From the NCBI GenBank assembly GCA_027946555.1, contig JAPEVC010000183.1, positions 1 through 64,000 on the forward strand: DNA of 64,000 nucleotides, written 5' to 3'. Below, piece by piece: positions 11,980-22,782 of this stretch. A program made the translations under genes and the position numbers. The notes beneath the pieces are model-generated. The model ran no database searches. It was not told where the DNA came from and saw only the letters and a program-made list of their open reading frames with translations. How positions within the stretch are numbered: position 1 is the stretch's first letter; each line of letters opens with the position of its first letter. Source of the stretch: Gnomoniopsis sp. IMI 355080 (lineage: Eukaryota > Ascomycota > Sordariomycetes > Diaporthales > Gnomoniaceae).

Positions 11980-13700
11980 TCAAGCCCTTTTGTTGGGATA
12001 TCTGGGAAGAAATATGTGCAGCGCTATGTAAGAAGCCACGCCTGTGAAGCACAATCCACTTATAACGCCAAAACCCATTAGATATTTTGGTGAGTCATCA
12101 TCAGGAAAGAGGTATGACCCATAGATCTGAGCCAAGTTACCCATGGCGTTGATAAAGGCGAGAGAGATGCCCGTCACCTCTTTTGGCATCATAGCAAAGC
12201 TAGCAGAGGAGTAGGTCAGAGCCAAAGCATTGGATACCCACAAACCACTAGCCATGATGACGAGTAACACGTATCGAGCGGTGTAATTGTATACCGCACA
12301 AACGATAATTGAACACACCATGGCCAGTCCCATCCAGCACCCAAGAGCGAGGCCACGCCATTGTGGGTACTTGTCCATCAATGGACTAGAGATGGCTGTG
12401 CAAACGAACGCCACGAAGTAGATTGGGATGGTCATATACTGCGCCGCCGTCGAGGTGTACCCAAGGCCTTCAACGAGGGTAGGGTAAAAGTAGGATACTG
12501 TATTACATTTGTGTCAGTGATGAGTTCCAAGGTTATAACCCGCAGTGTATGATGCACAGCGTTCAAAATACTCACATGTAGAGGACCCCACAATAGCCAT
12601 ATAGCCAACCACAAAGAGCCACATCCTCCAGTTGGTGAAAGATCGTTTGATTGCCTCCATGTGGCCCATACTCTCATCCTCGGTGTACTGTTGTGTCCGG
12701 CTAGCATACTGAAGGCGTTTGATGGCCAACTCGCGCTCGCGTTCGGTCAGCCTTTTTGAGTTTGCCGGGAAATCCAACAACAAAAACGCCGAGACAAGGG
12801 ACCAGCCGGCGCAAGCTGCTCCCTCGACAATGAAAAGCCATCTCCAGCCGGCAATCCCGTGCGCCCCATCGAGATTCGAGTCGATGGCCCCTGCAATGAG
12901 ACCACCAAAAGCTCCGGAGAGGATTGCTGCGGAAATGTAGACGCCGAAACGCTTGCTCTGCTCATTCGGTTTGTACCACGATGATAGAATGAGGATCACA
13001 CCGGGTGCAAAGCCGGCTTCGAGAATGCCAATAATGACTCGGAGACCGACAAGTGTCTGATAGTTAGGCATCCAGCCCATCGCTATGGTGACGCAGCCCC
13101 ACAGAAACATTATTGTAGGTAGGAATATCGAAGGCCTGGTCTTGGCTAGGATCATGCTGCGTTGAAAGAGTATGTCAGTCATCCATACAATCAACCACTA
13201 GATCCCACCGAGTAATGAAAGCTATCTGATACTTACTTCGATGGAACTCCGCAGAGAACATATCCAATGAAGAACACCACTAATGCGATCGAGTATTTTC
13301 CCGAGTCAAGATCCAAATCCGTTTCCACTGTAGTTTGACAATTAGCATAAAGGTAGGTCCCTTCAAAGAGTCCATCTCAAACAGAAAATCAGGGGTAAAC
13401 ATACTTCCGGCAATCTCGGCGTTACCCATGCTAAGTTGTTATGTCAGTACACGAAAACACCAGAATAGAAGTGCGAAGTTTTTGGGGCAGATTCGTAATA
13501 AAGACTGACATTGTTCTGACCATGTACGAGAGGAGATACATTCCCCATATTGCCGGCAGCAAGAAGAGATCGATCTTGCGCACCAGCTTGCGTTCCTCTT
13601 CAGTATCAGGCACGTAGTCGACGACCTCATCCTGAAGCTTTGGAGTCTCAAAATGTGCCTCATCCTCGTGGTCACTGGTGGGTTTGGCGTGTGAATCCAT
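11980..13700 (-). CDS. MFS transporter, anion:cation symporter (Dal5/allantoate-permease-like)
   Basis: A plasma-membrane major facilitator of the fungal ACS group, whose members usually carry small organic anions (allantoate, nicotinate, tartrate, sugar acids). Five exons join in frame: 13700-13510, 13430-13405, 13327-13237, 13156-12576 and 12497-11980, giving 468 aa. The N-terminus KLVRKIDLFLLPAIWGMYLL, then NAEIAG, is the typical ACS helix 1. LRVIIGILEAGFAPGVILIL (helices 4-5) and GWRWLFIVEG (helix 6) are the family signatures. An acidic, charged loop separates the two six-helix halves, and the C-terminal half ends RYPNKRA. Exon 2 is 26 bases. It sits between the dehydrogenase and the kinase and probably imports the cluster's substrate. 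An anionic substrate would agree with a DenD-like first enzyme, but this is inference. Confidence 0.92.
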
Positions 13701-14981
13701 GGTGAGAATAGTTCTCAACGGGGAAAAATGACAAAAATGGAAATGATTCTGCTGCAAGTGGCCAAGGAGCGTACAAGACAAACAAGGGAAAAACAGGTCG
13801 AAAGCAGCTCATAAATGTTCGAGGCCACGAACCCTTTTTAGTCTGCCCCAGATGGACCTTGCTCGCGTCCCGAATCAAGACATAGCCCATCGGCTGACGC
13901 CGGAACAGAGTCGACCAGGTCCTGCACAAAATATCATGACGGGCACCCTTGCTTGCTGTCGTCGTCCGTTGCGGAGCCGCATTACTACTATCTGTCATGA
14001 AAAGCTCTGAAGAAGTTTGTTTCCCATGGGGTCCCCCTGCACTACTATGGACTCAAAATGTCGTTCTTTTTTGTGCTTCTGGTCCCAAGGCCGCCGCGAA
14101 TGACATGCCGCCCCCCTCCCCCAGGCATAACAATGTGGATCCGGGGGCGGGGGGGACTGCGTCTCCTGGGGCCCCGCGTCTCCGCGTAATGGGATGATGT
14201 GGATTCGTTTGTCTGGAGAAAGCTATAGTTGGAACTCTAAATTGCGACTGATTGGGTACGACCTGCGTCCTTTTCAGTGTCACATGAGGCTATTCGGAGA
14301 ATGTCCGAAGGGAAGAGCTTAGATCTGTAGTAGCGGCCCCTGACGAGCCGGGCCGATTGTTTGCTATTTGGATGGAGACCCTCGTGGCGCGGCCTGCCTC
14401 AAAACAAGGAACAGCGGATCATTGATGAGCTACTTGGATCCTTGGACTGAGCTCAGGCTCTGGCCAGGACGCCTGCAGCATGTATGGTTGATCATGTATG
14501 GTTACTTTCTTGCCTTTTCCACGGTCGACCTTTGAGAAGGTATTCATCACTAAGTAGGAATAGCCACAAGATTCCTTCAAGATTCTAGACTTGGGTGACT
14601 ACCAGCAAAGATGAAATATTGAAAATCAGACTTCAGGACATGGACGAGCTATGACCTTGCTCAACGAGCCATTTTCCAACAGCTAAAGGGGGCGATACTC
14701 TTATGGTTTAGAGTTGATAAAAATAATAGGTTTGATAGATTGCATGGTTAGTAATGCAAAATGAAACTTGGAACCTCATATTTGGAACCTCAAATCCCAC
14801 TTGTTTCTTGAAAAGTGAGGCAGATTCTAAAGCTTTCCACAGCTAGTTCCGTAGTTTCATATGGTGTTTCTGTCCGCTCACTGGTTCTTCACCAGTCCAC
14901 TTCGATACCTCAGGGTTATCTTTTCTAATTCGTAATAGATATCTATTAGAGCCCATCTAGAGGGCCACCGGCTTTCTCCCG
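13701..14981. other. Promoter region of the MFS transporter gene
   Basis: 1.28 kb with no supported gene, between the transporter start and the kinase stop, both on the minus strand. About 14105-14190 is G/C-rich with runs of G and C; about 14560-14960 is AT-rich. Confidence 0.45.
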
Positions 14982-17098
14982 CTACGCGCGAAATGCACCC
15001 AAAGCTGTAGCCATGCCGTTCAGCCACTCATACAGCGCCCAAGCTCCAGGATCAGGCAATTCCTGACCCTGAGCTTCTGCAACATACGTCGCCCGCCCAA
15101 ATCTCGCCTTCAGAAACCTTGTAGCTTCAGCCTTCTCCTTCGCAACGGCAACAGCGGCACCGAAGTCCTTGGTTGCGGCGAACGCGTCTGCGAAAGGCAA
15201 CAGCACATCCATCACAGTGCGGTCTCCTTCCCTGGCGCTCGTGTGTGTTTTCAGGGCAGTGGTCGCCTCCGAAAGGGAGGCTGCAAAAATTCCAGCTGTC
15301 GCTTCTGGTGACCTGCTGGCGGCTTCGCGCAACGCGGACGTGAAAGCTGAGAGAAGGATTCCCAAAATAGCGCCGAGAGTGCCTCCCATGTCGTCTACGG
15401 CATCACATGTCTTATTCAGGAACTCGAAGATTGAGCCCGTCTTCGCACCGCCTTCGTCGAGAATTTTCAGGATAGCTGTCCAGAATGTCAGAAACTCCAT
15501 AGCAGAATATCCTTCGGAAAACACACACCTTCAGAAACACTCTTAACGGCTTCTCCACAGTCGCCGTCGCCCAACACCGTATCCCATTTGGTGAGATTTG
15601 GCTCCGAAGCGATGGCAGCCACACATCCTGAACGGATGACTTTCTCAAGAAGTTCAGGATTGACTAGTTGCGCTGTCAGTACTTGTAAAACTCTATGGTC
15701 ACGTAAATCACTTACGCGATATGTCTGCGCCGCTGTGTTTTACACCCGCATCGGTTTGCCCGGAGACTTTCGGTTCCGGTCGGCTGTGAGATTTTGAAGC
15801 GTTTAAATTTGGCCATGATGCTGCTGTGGTAGGGGAGTCGAAGAGTTCAAGTAGCTCTGCGACTGAGGTGCCTGATTCTCTCGATGCGGCCGAGAGGTTG
15901 CAAAGTGAGATTGAAAAGCCCGGCGCATTGAGTGACGTTTCGAAATCACCGGTCAAGATTCTGACCGGTTTGATTTTCCAGGTAGAATCTGTGTCAAAAT
16001 TTCCTTCATAAGCGAGCTGTCATAATCGTCGAAGCCATGCGATGATCTTGGAATTTTCTTACCGAGTTGTGTAATTGTCTCATCTGTGAGAGCACCAAGC
16101 TCCAGATTCGATAGACCTCCGTAATTGTTGACTACGAGAACAACCGTATCATTCGCTTCAAAGGTGACAAAATGGCGTTCCTCGTCGGCTGGGTCACACA
16201 AAAGCTTCAGACAATATTGTATGAGATTTTCCACGGTTGGAAAAGGTGACAATCTTTGCGCGCCCTAGATTTGGTCGTTCAGTACGATTGGCTCGGCCAC
16301 CTGCACAGTTTTATGGCAGACGTGGAAGACTTACTGGCTCATTGTGAATACCGGCACCAACTATGGCAACATCATGCGGGATTGGCTCGTTGCCCTGGCG
16401 TCCTGGAACGTGGCAATGGTCCAGCGCAGATCCGATAGAGACCACTTGCGCATTGACTGCCCGTCCTATGCGCACGCATTGCTCAAAGCTATACTTCTTG
16501 CCCGCTGCGGCTCCCGTGATTTTCATAGCTTCAACATGGAATTACATTAGCCTCTGAGTTCAAGAGCTGGAACAATCAAACCCACTACTTTGACCCTGCG
16601 ATGGACTGACTTACGGACAATATGACCCGGCATTCCTCTCCGCCCGACGGCACTAGACTTACTCCTCCCAATCGACACATCGTCGGCGAGGTGGATCATC
16701 GCCACATTCTTCGACAAGCCCTGTGCCTTGGCCCGCTCCGCAGCCAGCCCGAAATGCAGCTTGTCTCCGGTGTAATTCGTGATCATCAGAATGTGTCCCT
16801 CCTCCGACGGCGTAGCCTTCATCGCAGCAAGGACCTGCTTCGTGCTCGGCGACGCAAATATGTCGCCACAAGCAGTCCCCGCAAGGGCGCCCGTGCCCAC
16901 ATAACCAGACCATCCGGGCTCGTGGCCAGAGCCACCGCCGCTGATTATGGACACTGCGCCAGTATCATGGTGAGGGTCGTAGACCACTCGTTCCGACTCG
17001 ATCAGTGCGAGATGGGGATTTGCAGCGGTGAGAGCGCGCAGATAGCGTGGTACCAATGTGTTGGCTGCTGTCTCTGGGAAGAAATGCTTGTCTGACAT
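14982..17098 (-). CDS. Dihydroxyacetone kinase family protein (DhaK + DhaL fusion)
   Basis: An ATP-dependent kinase of the DAK family, acting on short ketoses such as dihydroxyacetone or erythrulose. Six exons join in frame: 17098-16615, 16528-16335, 16264-16063, 16003-15716, 15663-15529 and 15475-14982, giving 598 aa, normal for fungal single-chain DAKs. The DhaK half has SGGGSGHEPGWSGYVG with His59, LDHCHVPGR, and GIHNEPG with His223, matching the histidine that covalently holds the ketose carbonyl. NNYGGLSNLEL is also family-typical. The DhaL half binds Mg-ATP through GDGDCG (Asp422, Asp424) and MGGTLGAI. All expected catalytic residues are present. It is divergent from the isomerase gene across 765 bases, which suggests shared control. 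In Yarrowia and mycobacteria, DAK paralogues beside RpiB-type isomerases are erythrulose kinases; here the substrate is not proven. The exon 1-2 join is the least certain. Confidence 0.92.
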
Positions 17099-17863
17099 GG
17101 TCGTACACCAACGTGAGCACAAGGGCCGAGATTGTATTTATCCGGTAGGGTGTGTATCTTGATGACCTTTGGCGACACGGGATGATGAGTCTTTAACAGC
17201 AAAGACAATGTATTGGGTCAGGGCTTGTACGGCTTCTAGCAGCTTCTCGGGTCCAACCCTTTCAAGATTCGTATTGGACCCCTCTGCTTAATCCGGGTCT
17301 TTTAAGCGTATCCATTGCGAAGGGCGACCCTACGCCGTCGATCTGGTCGTTCACGATTCACTTCCCTCCTCGGGTTGCCTATTTGGGCTCAGCCGTTACT
17401 ATGGTAGGCTATTCCCGTAATGTGGGACTATGTTCGTACATAGAAGTTTCTTGGCGCGTCTCGAGGAACCCCTGTCATTCAGCACTTCACCACCTGCGTC
17501 GCTGGAATACCTACCCCGAAGGCTCTTACATAGTGGTTCTTTGGAAAAGGAATAGTGGCCAGATTGCGGGGAAATGACCCCCTTCTCTACCAGCTAGAAG
17601 CCAAGGGGTATGAGACGTGGGGGCACTTTATCCGAGCTCACGGGTGACACGCAGCTTTTTTAGCATTGGAGTTTGGTCCTGGTAACCTTCTTCGCCCTAT
17701 TCATAGTAGCAAATGTATTTCAAGTGTCTTACACACCACTACCTCTAAATCGAATCCGGTGTATACACGACCAAGTATACCGATACGTAACTTGCGAACA
17801 CTGAGCTCCCACTCACTTTGTCTGACTTGCCACCTTGCTTGCACTCTCAACACCAAGGACACC
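17099..17863. promoter_or_regulatory. Bidirectional promoter, kinase / isomerase
   Basis: A 765-base spacer between the divergent kinase and isomerase starts. It contains a GTGGGG at 17617-17622, which fits the carbon-catabolite repressor CreA consensus SYGGRG, and several CGGGT pentamers (near 17248, 17297, 17371 and 17641) that could be Zn2Cys6 half-sites. Such short motifs arise often by chance, so binding is only a suggestion. Confidence 0.4.
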
Positions 17864-18481
17864 ATGGCAGGCTTCCGCATTGTCGTGGGCGGTGACGACG
17901 CCGGCTTCGACTACAAAGCGACACTGATCAAAGATCTCAATGCCGATCCAAGAGTCAGCGAAGTCATCGACGTCGGCCCAAAGTCCTCCTCAGACAAGAC
18001 AGCCTATCCACACTTTGCCATTACTGCTGCTGAGATGGTTGCACAGGGCAAGGCAGACCGTGCTCGTGAGGACGCCCCACTTTATTCATGAACTAGATTC
18101 CATGCTTCTCGTCTGACTGATGAATAACCGGTTCGCAGTGTTAATATGTGGCACTGGCTTGGGTGTTGCTATTTCGGCAAATAAAGTCAAAGGGATTAGG
18201 GCGGTGACAGCCCATGACAGCTTCAGCGTCGAGCGTTCGATATTGAGTAATGATGCACAAGTCCTCTGTCTCGGAGCCAGGGTCATCGGCGTCGAGTTGG
18301 CCAGACGCTTGGCTAAAGAATGGTTGGGCTACACGTTTGACCCGGTGAGTTGACTGTACTGTATCCCGCATGGGCCATTTTCGTGTGGCTAATCAGGCTT
18401 GCAACGCAGTCGTCTGCTTCTGCTGCCAAGGTTCAGTGCATTGTGGATTATGACAACAAGGCCAATGGGGTGGCGGTCTGA
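17864..18481 (+). CDS. RpiB/LacA-type sugar-phosphate isomerase
   Basis: A member of the ribose-5-phosphate isomerase B / galactose-6-phosphate isomerase family, which interconverts aldose and ketose phosphates. Exons 17864-18065, 18139-18344 and 18410-18481 give 159 aa, the family's usual size. The N-terminal phosphate-binding region reads GGDDAGFDYKATLIKDL, close to the family pattern DxAG. The loop LLICGTGLGVAISANKVKGI supplies the catalytic cysteine, Cys71, and the GTG backbone pocket. AHDSFSVERSILSNDAQVL and LGARVIG match the conserved second half. The gene is transcribed away from the kinase. In Yarrowia (EYI2) and Mycobacterium (DerI) relatives act on erythrulose phosphates. That role is an attractive inference here, with pentose, hexose or allose phosphates as alternatives. 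Confidence 0.92.
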
Positions 18482-19129
18482 GGTGACGTGGGATGATCCA
18501 TCTTTGAATCAGTGCAAATGCGAAATCAATGAATGAAGTTGTAAATTGTAACCAAGTGAGGAAATCAAGTAGACAGAGGGCCGTTTAATGCAAGATGTCC
18601 AATCTGTTCCAATTTGGAAATTGAGACTTAGTATCAATAAGGATAGAAGCGAAGACTGAGGATGGGCCGCAATATGACTCGTTGTAGACAAGCATTCGAA
18701 GCTCGGCGATATAATTTGAACCCCCTTGGTATCTTCTTTTCTCAGGCAATCAGCCTCGAAAACATATTTGTCAGTCTACTCTGTGTCCAACTTCCTAGTT
18801 CTACCTAGGTAGATCATCGCCAAACCTTGCACAAGAAGGCTCTTGTACTTTTCTTTGAGGCCGTACTCCTTCAAAGTATACCTCATATCAATGAACTGGA
18901 GAAAATGCCAGAAAATCAATCTGCGAGAGGTGAGATATAACTTTATTCGGCACTTGCATCGAGCGGCACTGCTGTGGCAATACACCTGGGTAACTGATAC
19001 CATTCCGATCATGACATTTATGAGTCAATTGAAGTGATCTTAGAAGGAAAGTCACATTGAACTCTGTGCGATTGTTTCACTGTACTTTGGTATTCGATCT
19101 ATGAATCTCCGAGATTTCTTCGGCTGCAT
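18482..19129. other. Convergent 3' region, isomerase / aldolase
   Basis: An AT-rich spacer of 648 bases between two converging stop codons, with no supported gene. It should hold both 3' untranslated regions and carries a palindrome copy at 18802-18811. Confidence 0.5.
18802..18811. repeat. Intergenic palindrome TACCTAGGTA, copy 2
   Basis: Perfect copy in the convergent spacer between isomerase and aldolase. Confidence 0.8.
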
Positions 19130-20050
19130 CTATGCCTTCCCCGAGCCACCGCACACTTCAATACAGTGTTCCGTGAGCTTCTGAATCTTCTCAGTACCTT
19201 CCTCCATCAACGTTGTCAGGCTCTTGGATGCAGCGTTGGCCTGAAAGTAGTTGTTATAGTCCAGCAACACCAATTTGTTGACATTGACCTTCACACAACC
19301 AGCAGCCACACATTTCTTTGTCACCTCATCCTTCCAGTCGTTCGTCCCATGCACCACAAGTCGAACCCGGCCAGCGACTTTCTCCCGGATCATATCCAGC
19401 CTGTCATACTCGAGCACGGGACCTCTTGGGCCGTAGTCGCCGTGCACGTTTCCAAAGGCAGGGGCTAAGAAGTCGATCCCCGTAGCGATGAAGTCCTCGA
19501 CCTGCTCCGCGGTGGTCAGGGCGCCCTCGAGGTCTGCCGTATCCGCGATGCCGTCCTCACCGCCCTCAATGCGCCCGGGCTCTGCCTCGGTGGTGATCTT
19601 GTGCTGGTTGCAGAATGCGACGAGTTCTCGGGTCTTTTTTAGGTTTTCGTCCATCTCGAAATGGCTCATGTCGACCATGATGGAGTCGAACGGGAGGTTG
19701 GCCGCCGCGTGCTTGATCAGGGCTTCATCTTGTGCGTGGTCTAGATGGATCGCGACAGGGACGGATGCACGCCGCGCGTAGTGAGCGCCGGCGTGTATCA
19801 GCAGCCCGTCGCTGTACGTGATAGCCCATGGGAAGAATTGGAGGATCAGAGGTGATTTCTGCGCTTCTGCCGCACGTATTAAGCCCAATATACTTTCAAT
19901 GTTATATCTAGCAGGGCTCGACGTTAGCTAAAAGATCTTTCAAGTTTGAATTTGCCATTGAACTCACGCGATCGCTGCTACCACACCATATTTGCCCTCT
20001 TCAGCGGCCTTGAGAATTTGGTAAGTCTTATTATCTTTCTTCCACTCCAT
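19130..20050 (-). CDS. Class II (zinc) fructose-bisphosphate-aldolase-family protein
   Basis: A ketose-bisphosphate-type class II aldolase (the family of FbaA, GatY and KbaY), which reversibly cleaves a ketose phosphate to dihydroxyacetone phosphate and an aldehyde. Exons 20050-19968 and 19907-19130 give 286 aa, the GatY/KbaY size. VAIHLDHAQD (His82-His85) holds the catalytic aspartate and a zinc ligand. TEAEPGRIEGGEDG, NVHGDYGPRGP and VVHGTND hold further zinc and phosphate residues, and KVNVNKLVLLDY resembles the conserved KxNxxT strand. Two differences stand out: VVHGTND where HGGSG or HGASG is usual, and NKLVLLD in place of NxxTD/ST. These may reflect an altered substrate. The gene is divergent from the Zn2Cys6 regulator, and converges on the isomerase. 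With kinase and isomerase it could complete a ketose-1-phosphate-to-DHAP route, by analogy with the tagatose pathway. Confidence 0.88.
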
Positions 20051-20697
20051 TTCTATAGTGTGGAAGCCGTCCAAATGTGTATTGTTGAGCTAGAACTGGC
20101 GATGATGTTGTAAAATATACACCTGTCGATGGCCGTGTACTGCGAGATGAGTGCAGCGGGCAAATGTCCAGAGTATCGAGCACGGTCAACCAGGAATGAA
20201 CTGTGTTTTAGACGATCATGCTGTCAAATGTGAGGCTTTTCATCTGTTCAATCAAATTCGATAAGTCAGGCTCCTAAGGCGTTACTCTTCCTCCTGCTTG
20301 CCTAAACCTGATGGTCGTGGTACGATTCACTGCCATGGCGAAAGGTGTGAGCACAGCCCATAGCAGACGGACACCCCGAGACGCGCCTACAGGCAAGTAA
20401 ACGGCTTCTTAGCTCTGGGGAAGTGGACACCATCCGCTCCGGTCTAGTTCCCCAGTTTTCTCCGCAAAACTTGGCGCTTTTCTCCACTAAAAGAGTTATG
20501 GAGCCAGCGTAATCCATCGTATGTTCTGGCCCCAGGCGACAATCGGGTGCGGTGCGGTGCGGCTCGGGGTTTCACGCCTCGCATCCGTTTTGATTTTCCC
20601 TTCCCTCGAGTCGCGGCCCTTTCCAAACTTTCCGCCCACACAGGTCGCGCGTCGACATGTATTCGATCCGCAAGCCCCTTGTCCCCAACCCAGCAAG
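20051..20697. promoter_or_regulatory. Bidirectional promoter, aldolase / Zn2Cys6 regulator
   Basis: A 647-base spacer between divergent starts. It carries a run of CGG half-sites at 20544-20568 (listed separately) and two CreA-like hexamers: CTGGGG at 20414-20419 and its complement CCCCAG at 20530-20535. The location next to the cluster's own regulator suggests specific induction plus glucose repression. None of this has been tested. Confidence 0.45.
20544..20568 (+). promoter_or_regulatory. Array of five CGG triplets, possible Zn2Cys6 operator
   Basis: CGG begins at 20544, 20550, 20555, 20560 and 20565, so four intervals are 6, 5, 5 and 5 bases, all in direct orientation. Fungal Zn2Cys6 proteins bind CGG triplets whose spacing and orientation set specificity. 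The array lies about 130 bases upstream of the regulator's start codon, which would suit autoregulation and control of the divergent aldolase gene. It could also be a simple GC-rich slippage repeat. Confidence 0.4.
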
Positions 20698-22782
20698 ATG
20701 CAAAGCCTAGATAATACCAGGAGACGGGCGAGGAAATCACGTGGGAAGGGAATGAGAACAAACACTGGCTGGTACGTCGATCTATGTATTCAGATTACAA
20801 TGAGGCCCGCTTCGTTGCGATGCGGGTATGATTACGCAGGGGTTTATATTTTGTGCATGTGCTGATATTTATCTATGTGCATAGCCTAACATGCCGCAAG
20901 AGACATAAGAAGTGTGATGAACGCCAGCCTGTCTGTGGGTCGTGCTCCCTCTCTAATAGAGAATGCATCTTTTCAGGAGTCGCTTCGAAGGACGATAGAC
21001 CGTCTCGGGCCAGCCTTGATGTGTCAGCGAGGTACTCTGCTACCTCAGCGGAGTTGAGATGTGTTGAAAATGGCAACGATGCCGTACAGGACCCTGAGCG
21101 AGGGACACGTTCGACGTCTTTGTCGCGGGTGAACGCGATCGGATTACAGTCAAATCTACCGGGCATCACTCATCATGCCAGCACAGGACTGCCAGCCCAG
21201 GAACGTTTCTCGCACAACCCTGCTGGACCGCATGATCTAGCCCGAGCTGTTCAAATATTGGACGACCAGAACCAAGTCCAGTATGTGTATAGCCCGGACA
21301 CAGTCGCGTCAGAGCTTCTCACCGCCGACCTTGCATCCACACGGTGGCTAGACTTGTTGGCATTTGACGCTGCTCAAGCGGATAAGAGCTTCTCTTTGGC
21401 GCCCACTCGGCATTGCAGTCCAGCAGAGGGAATAGGTGACGTGACAGACTTATACCGAGGTGAACCCCAGGTTGCGCGGCCGCCATTGGTGTCGTCGGAA
21501 CGTGCAGCCAGTGGTGAAGTCCCGCCTGTGCAACAACAACAAAGTGTTGAAACTGCCACTGAGGGTAACGCTTGGCAACTAGAAGAGGAGGTTTCCCTTC
21601 AAGACGATGAGCTCGTCTTATTCAGGACTTTTACAGAACGTGCTGCACTATGGATGGATCTATTCGATCCACTTAAACACTTTGCAACACACGCAACCAG
21701 GCTGGCGGTAAGTCTCCAAGGCAGTACAGCACCAAAACCTGTAAAATCGTCAAGACCTTCATAGTCTTTCGTCGAAAGACCGCTGACCATGACAGCTACG
21801 GAATACCGGGCTCATGAAAGCCATTCTTGCATTGACATCGCGGCATGCCATTGCTAATGCTCAGACCAATACAGTAGACGCCAACACACCTATTCAATAC
21901 TACTACGAGACCCTACACTACGTGCAAGAATCTCTACAATACACCAGTTATACACGATCGGAAGAGCTGCTTGCCACGGTGATCATCATCTCCACCTACG
22001 AGATGCTCGACGACTCGAGCAGCAACTGGAAACGACATCTCAGGGGTGTCTTTTGGATCCAGCGCTCCCAGGATGTACATGGCGCCTCAGGTGGCCTGCG
22101 ACAAGCTGTCTGGTGGACGTGGCTCCGTCAAGATCTATGGGCTGCCTTTCGCGAGAAGAGAACATGCTTCAGTTTCTGGAAGCCACTGACAGACGTCGCA
22201 GATCTCACACAGGACCAGCTTGCCAACAGGGCCATCTACCTCTTGTCGCAAACCGTCAACTTTTACGCGCACCCTTCTGGCAACGCTAACGCTGACTCGC
22301 CGTTGTCGTCGTCGTTGGCCAAACAACAAACCGGAGATGCCCTCCTAGCTGCTCTGGAGCGATGGCGTACCTTTCTGGGCCCGTGTTACAAGCCCCTGCC
22401 TTGTGCGGCCGTGCCAGGCTCACCGTTCAAACCCATCTGGATCCACCCACCACAATACGCGGCCGCGCTGCAGGCCTACAATTTTGGAAAGATTCTTGTC
22501 ACTCTTCATAGTCCAGCCGTGGCTGGTTTTCAAGGCTATTTGAAAACCCAACGGGTTCTGTCAGAGGCGGTGGACTCGATTTGTGGAATTGCCATGGAGT
22601 TGAAGGACGAGGGCAGTCAGATCCTCTCCGCCCAGTGCTTGTTTGGGGCTGGCTTGTGCACGCAGGATCCTGCGAAACGCGATGCCATCATCTCACTGAT
22701 AAAAAAGTGCGAGGAACGTACTGGCTGGCCTATGCCCACTCCGATTAGCGATCTTGTTGCAGAGTGGGCAAAATATAGTTGA
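20698..22782 (+). CDS. Zn2Cys6 fungal transcription factor, likely cluster regulator
   Basis: A binuclear zinc-cluster regulator with a fungal-specific C-terminal domain. Exons 20698-20771, 20885-21707 and 21796-22782 give 627 aa. The first join creates a perfect zinc cluster, C25-x2-C28-x6-C35-x6-C42-x2-C45-x6-C52. The basic stretch RKRHKKCDE lies inside it, and the Arg/Lys-rich segment before it (RRRARKSRGKG) probably aids nuclear entry and DNA binding. The middle is low-complexity with QQQQ. From about residue 250 a helical domain (LFDPLKHFATHATRLAL, MKAILALTSRH, ISTYEMLDD) resembles fungal-specific transcription factor domain 2 (ARCA-like). It is the right-hand end of the catabolic cluster, divergent from the aldolase. 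Pathway control by it is inferred from position. All joins restore the frame and family motifs. Confidence 0.9.

Noticed and set aside
9926..22782. Recent bacterial transfer of the catabolic cluster
   Set aside because: The genes have fungal-type introns, a Zn2Cys6 regulator and similar codon character to neighbours, so recent transfer from bacteria is not supported, although older transfer of single enzymes cannot be excluded.
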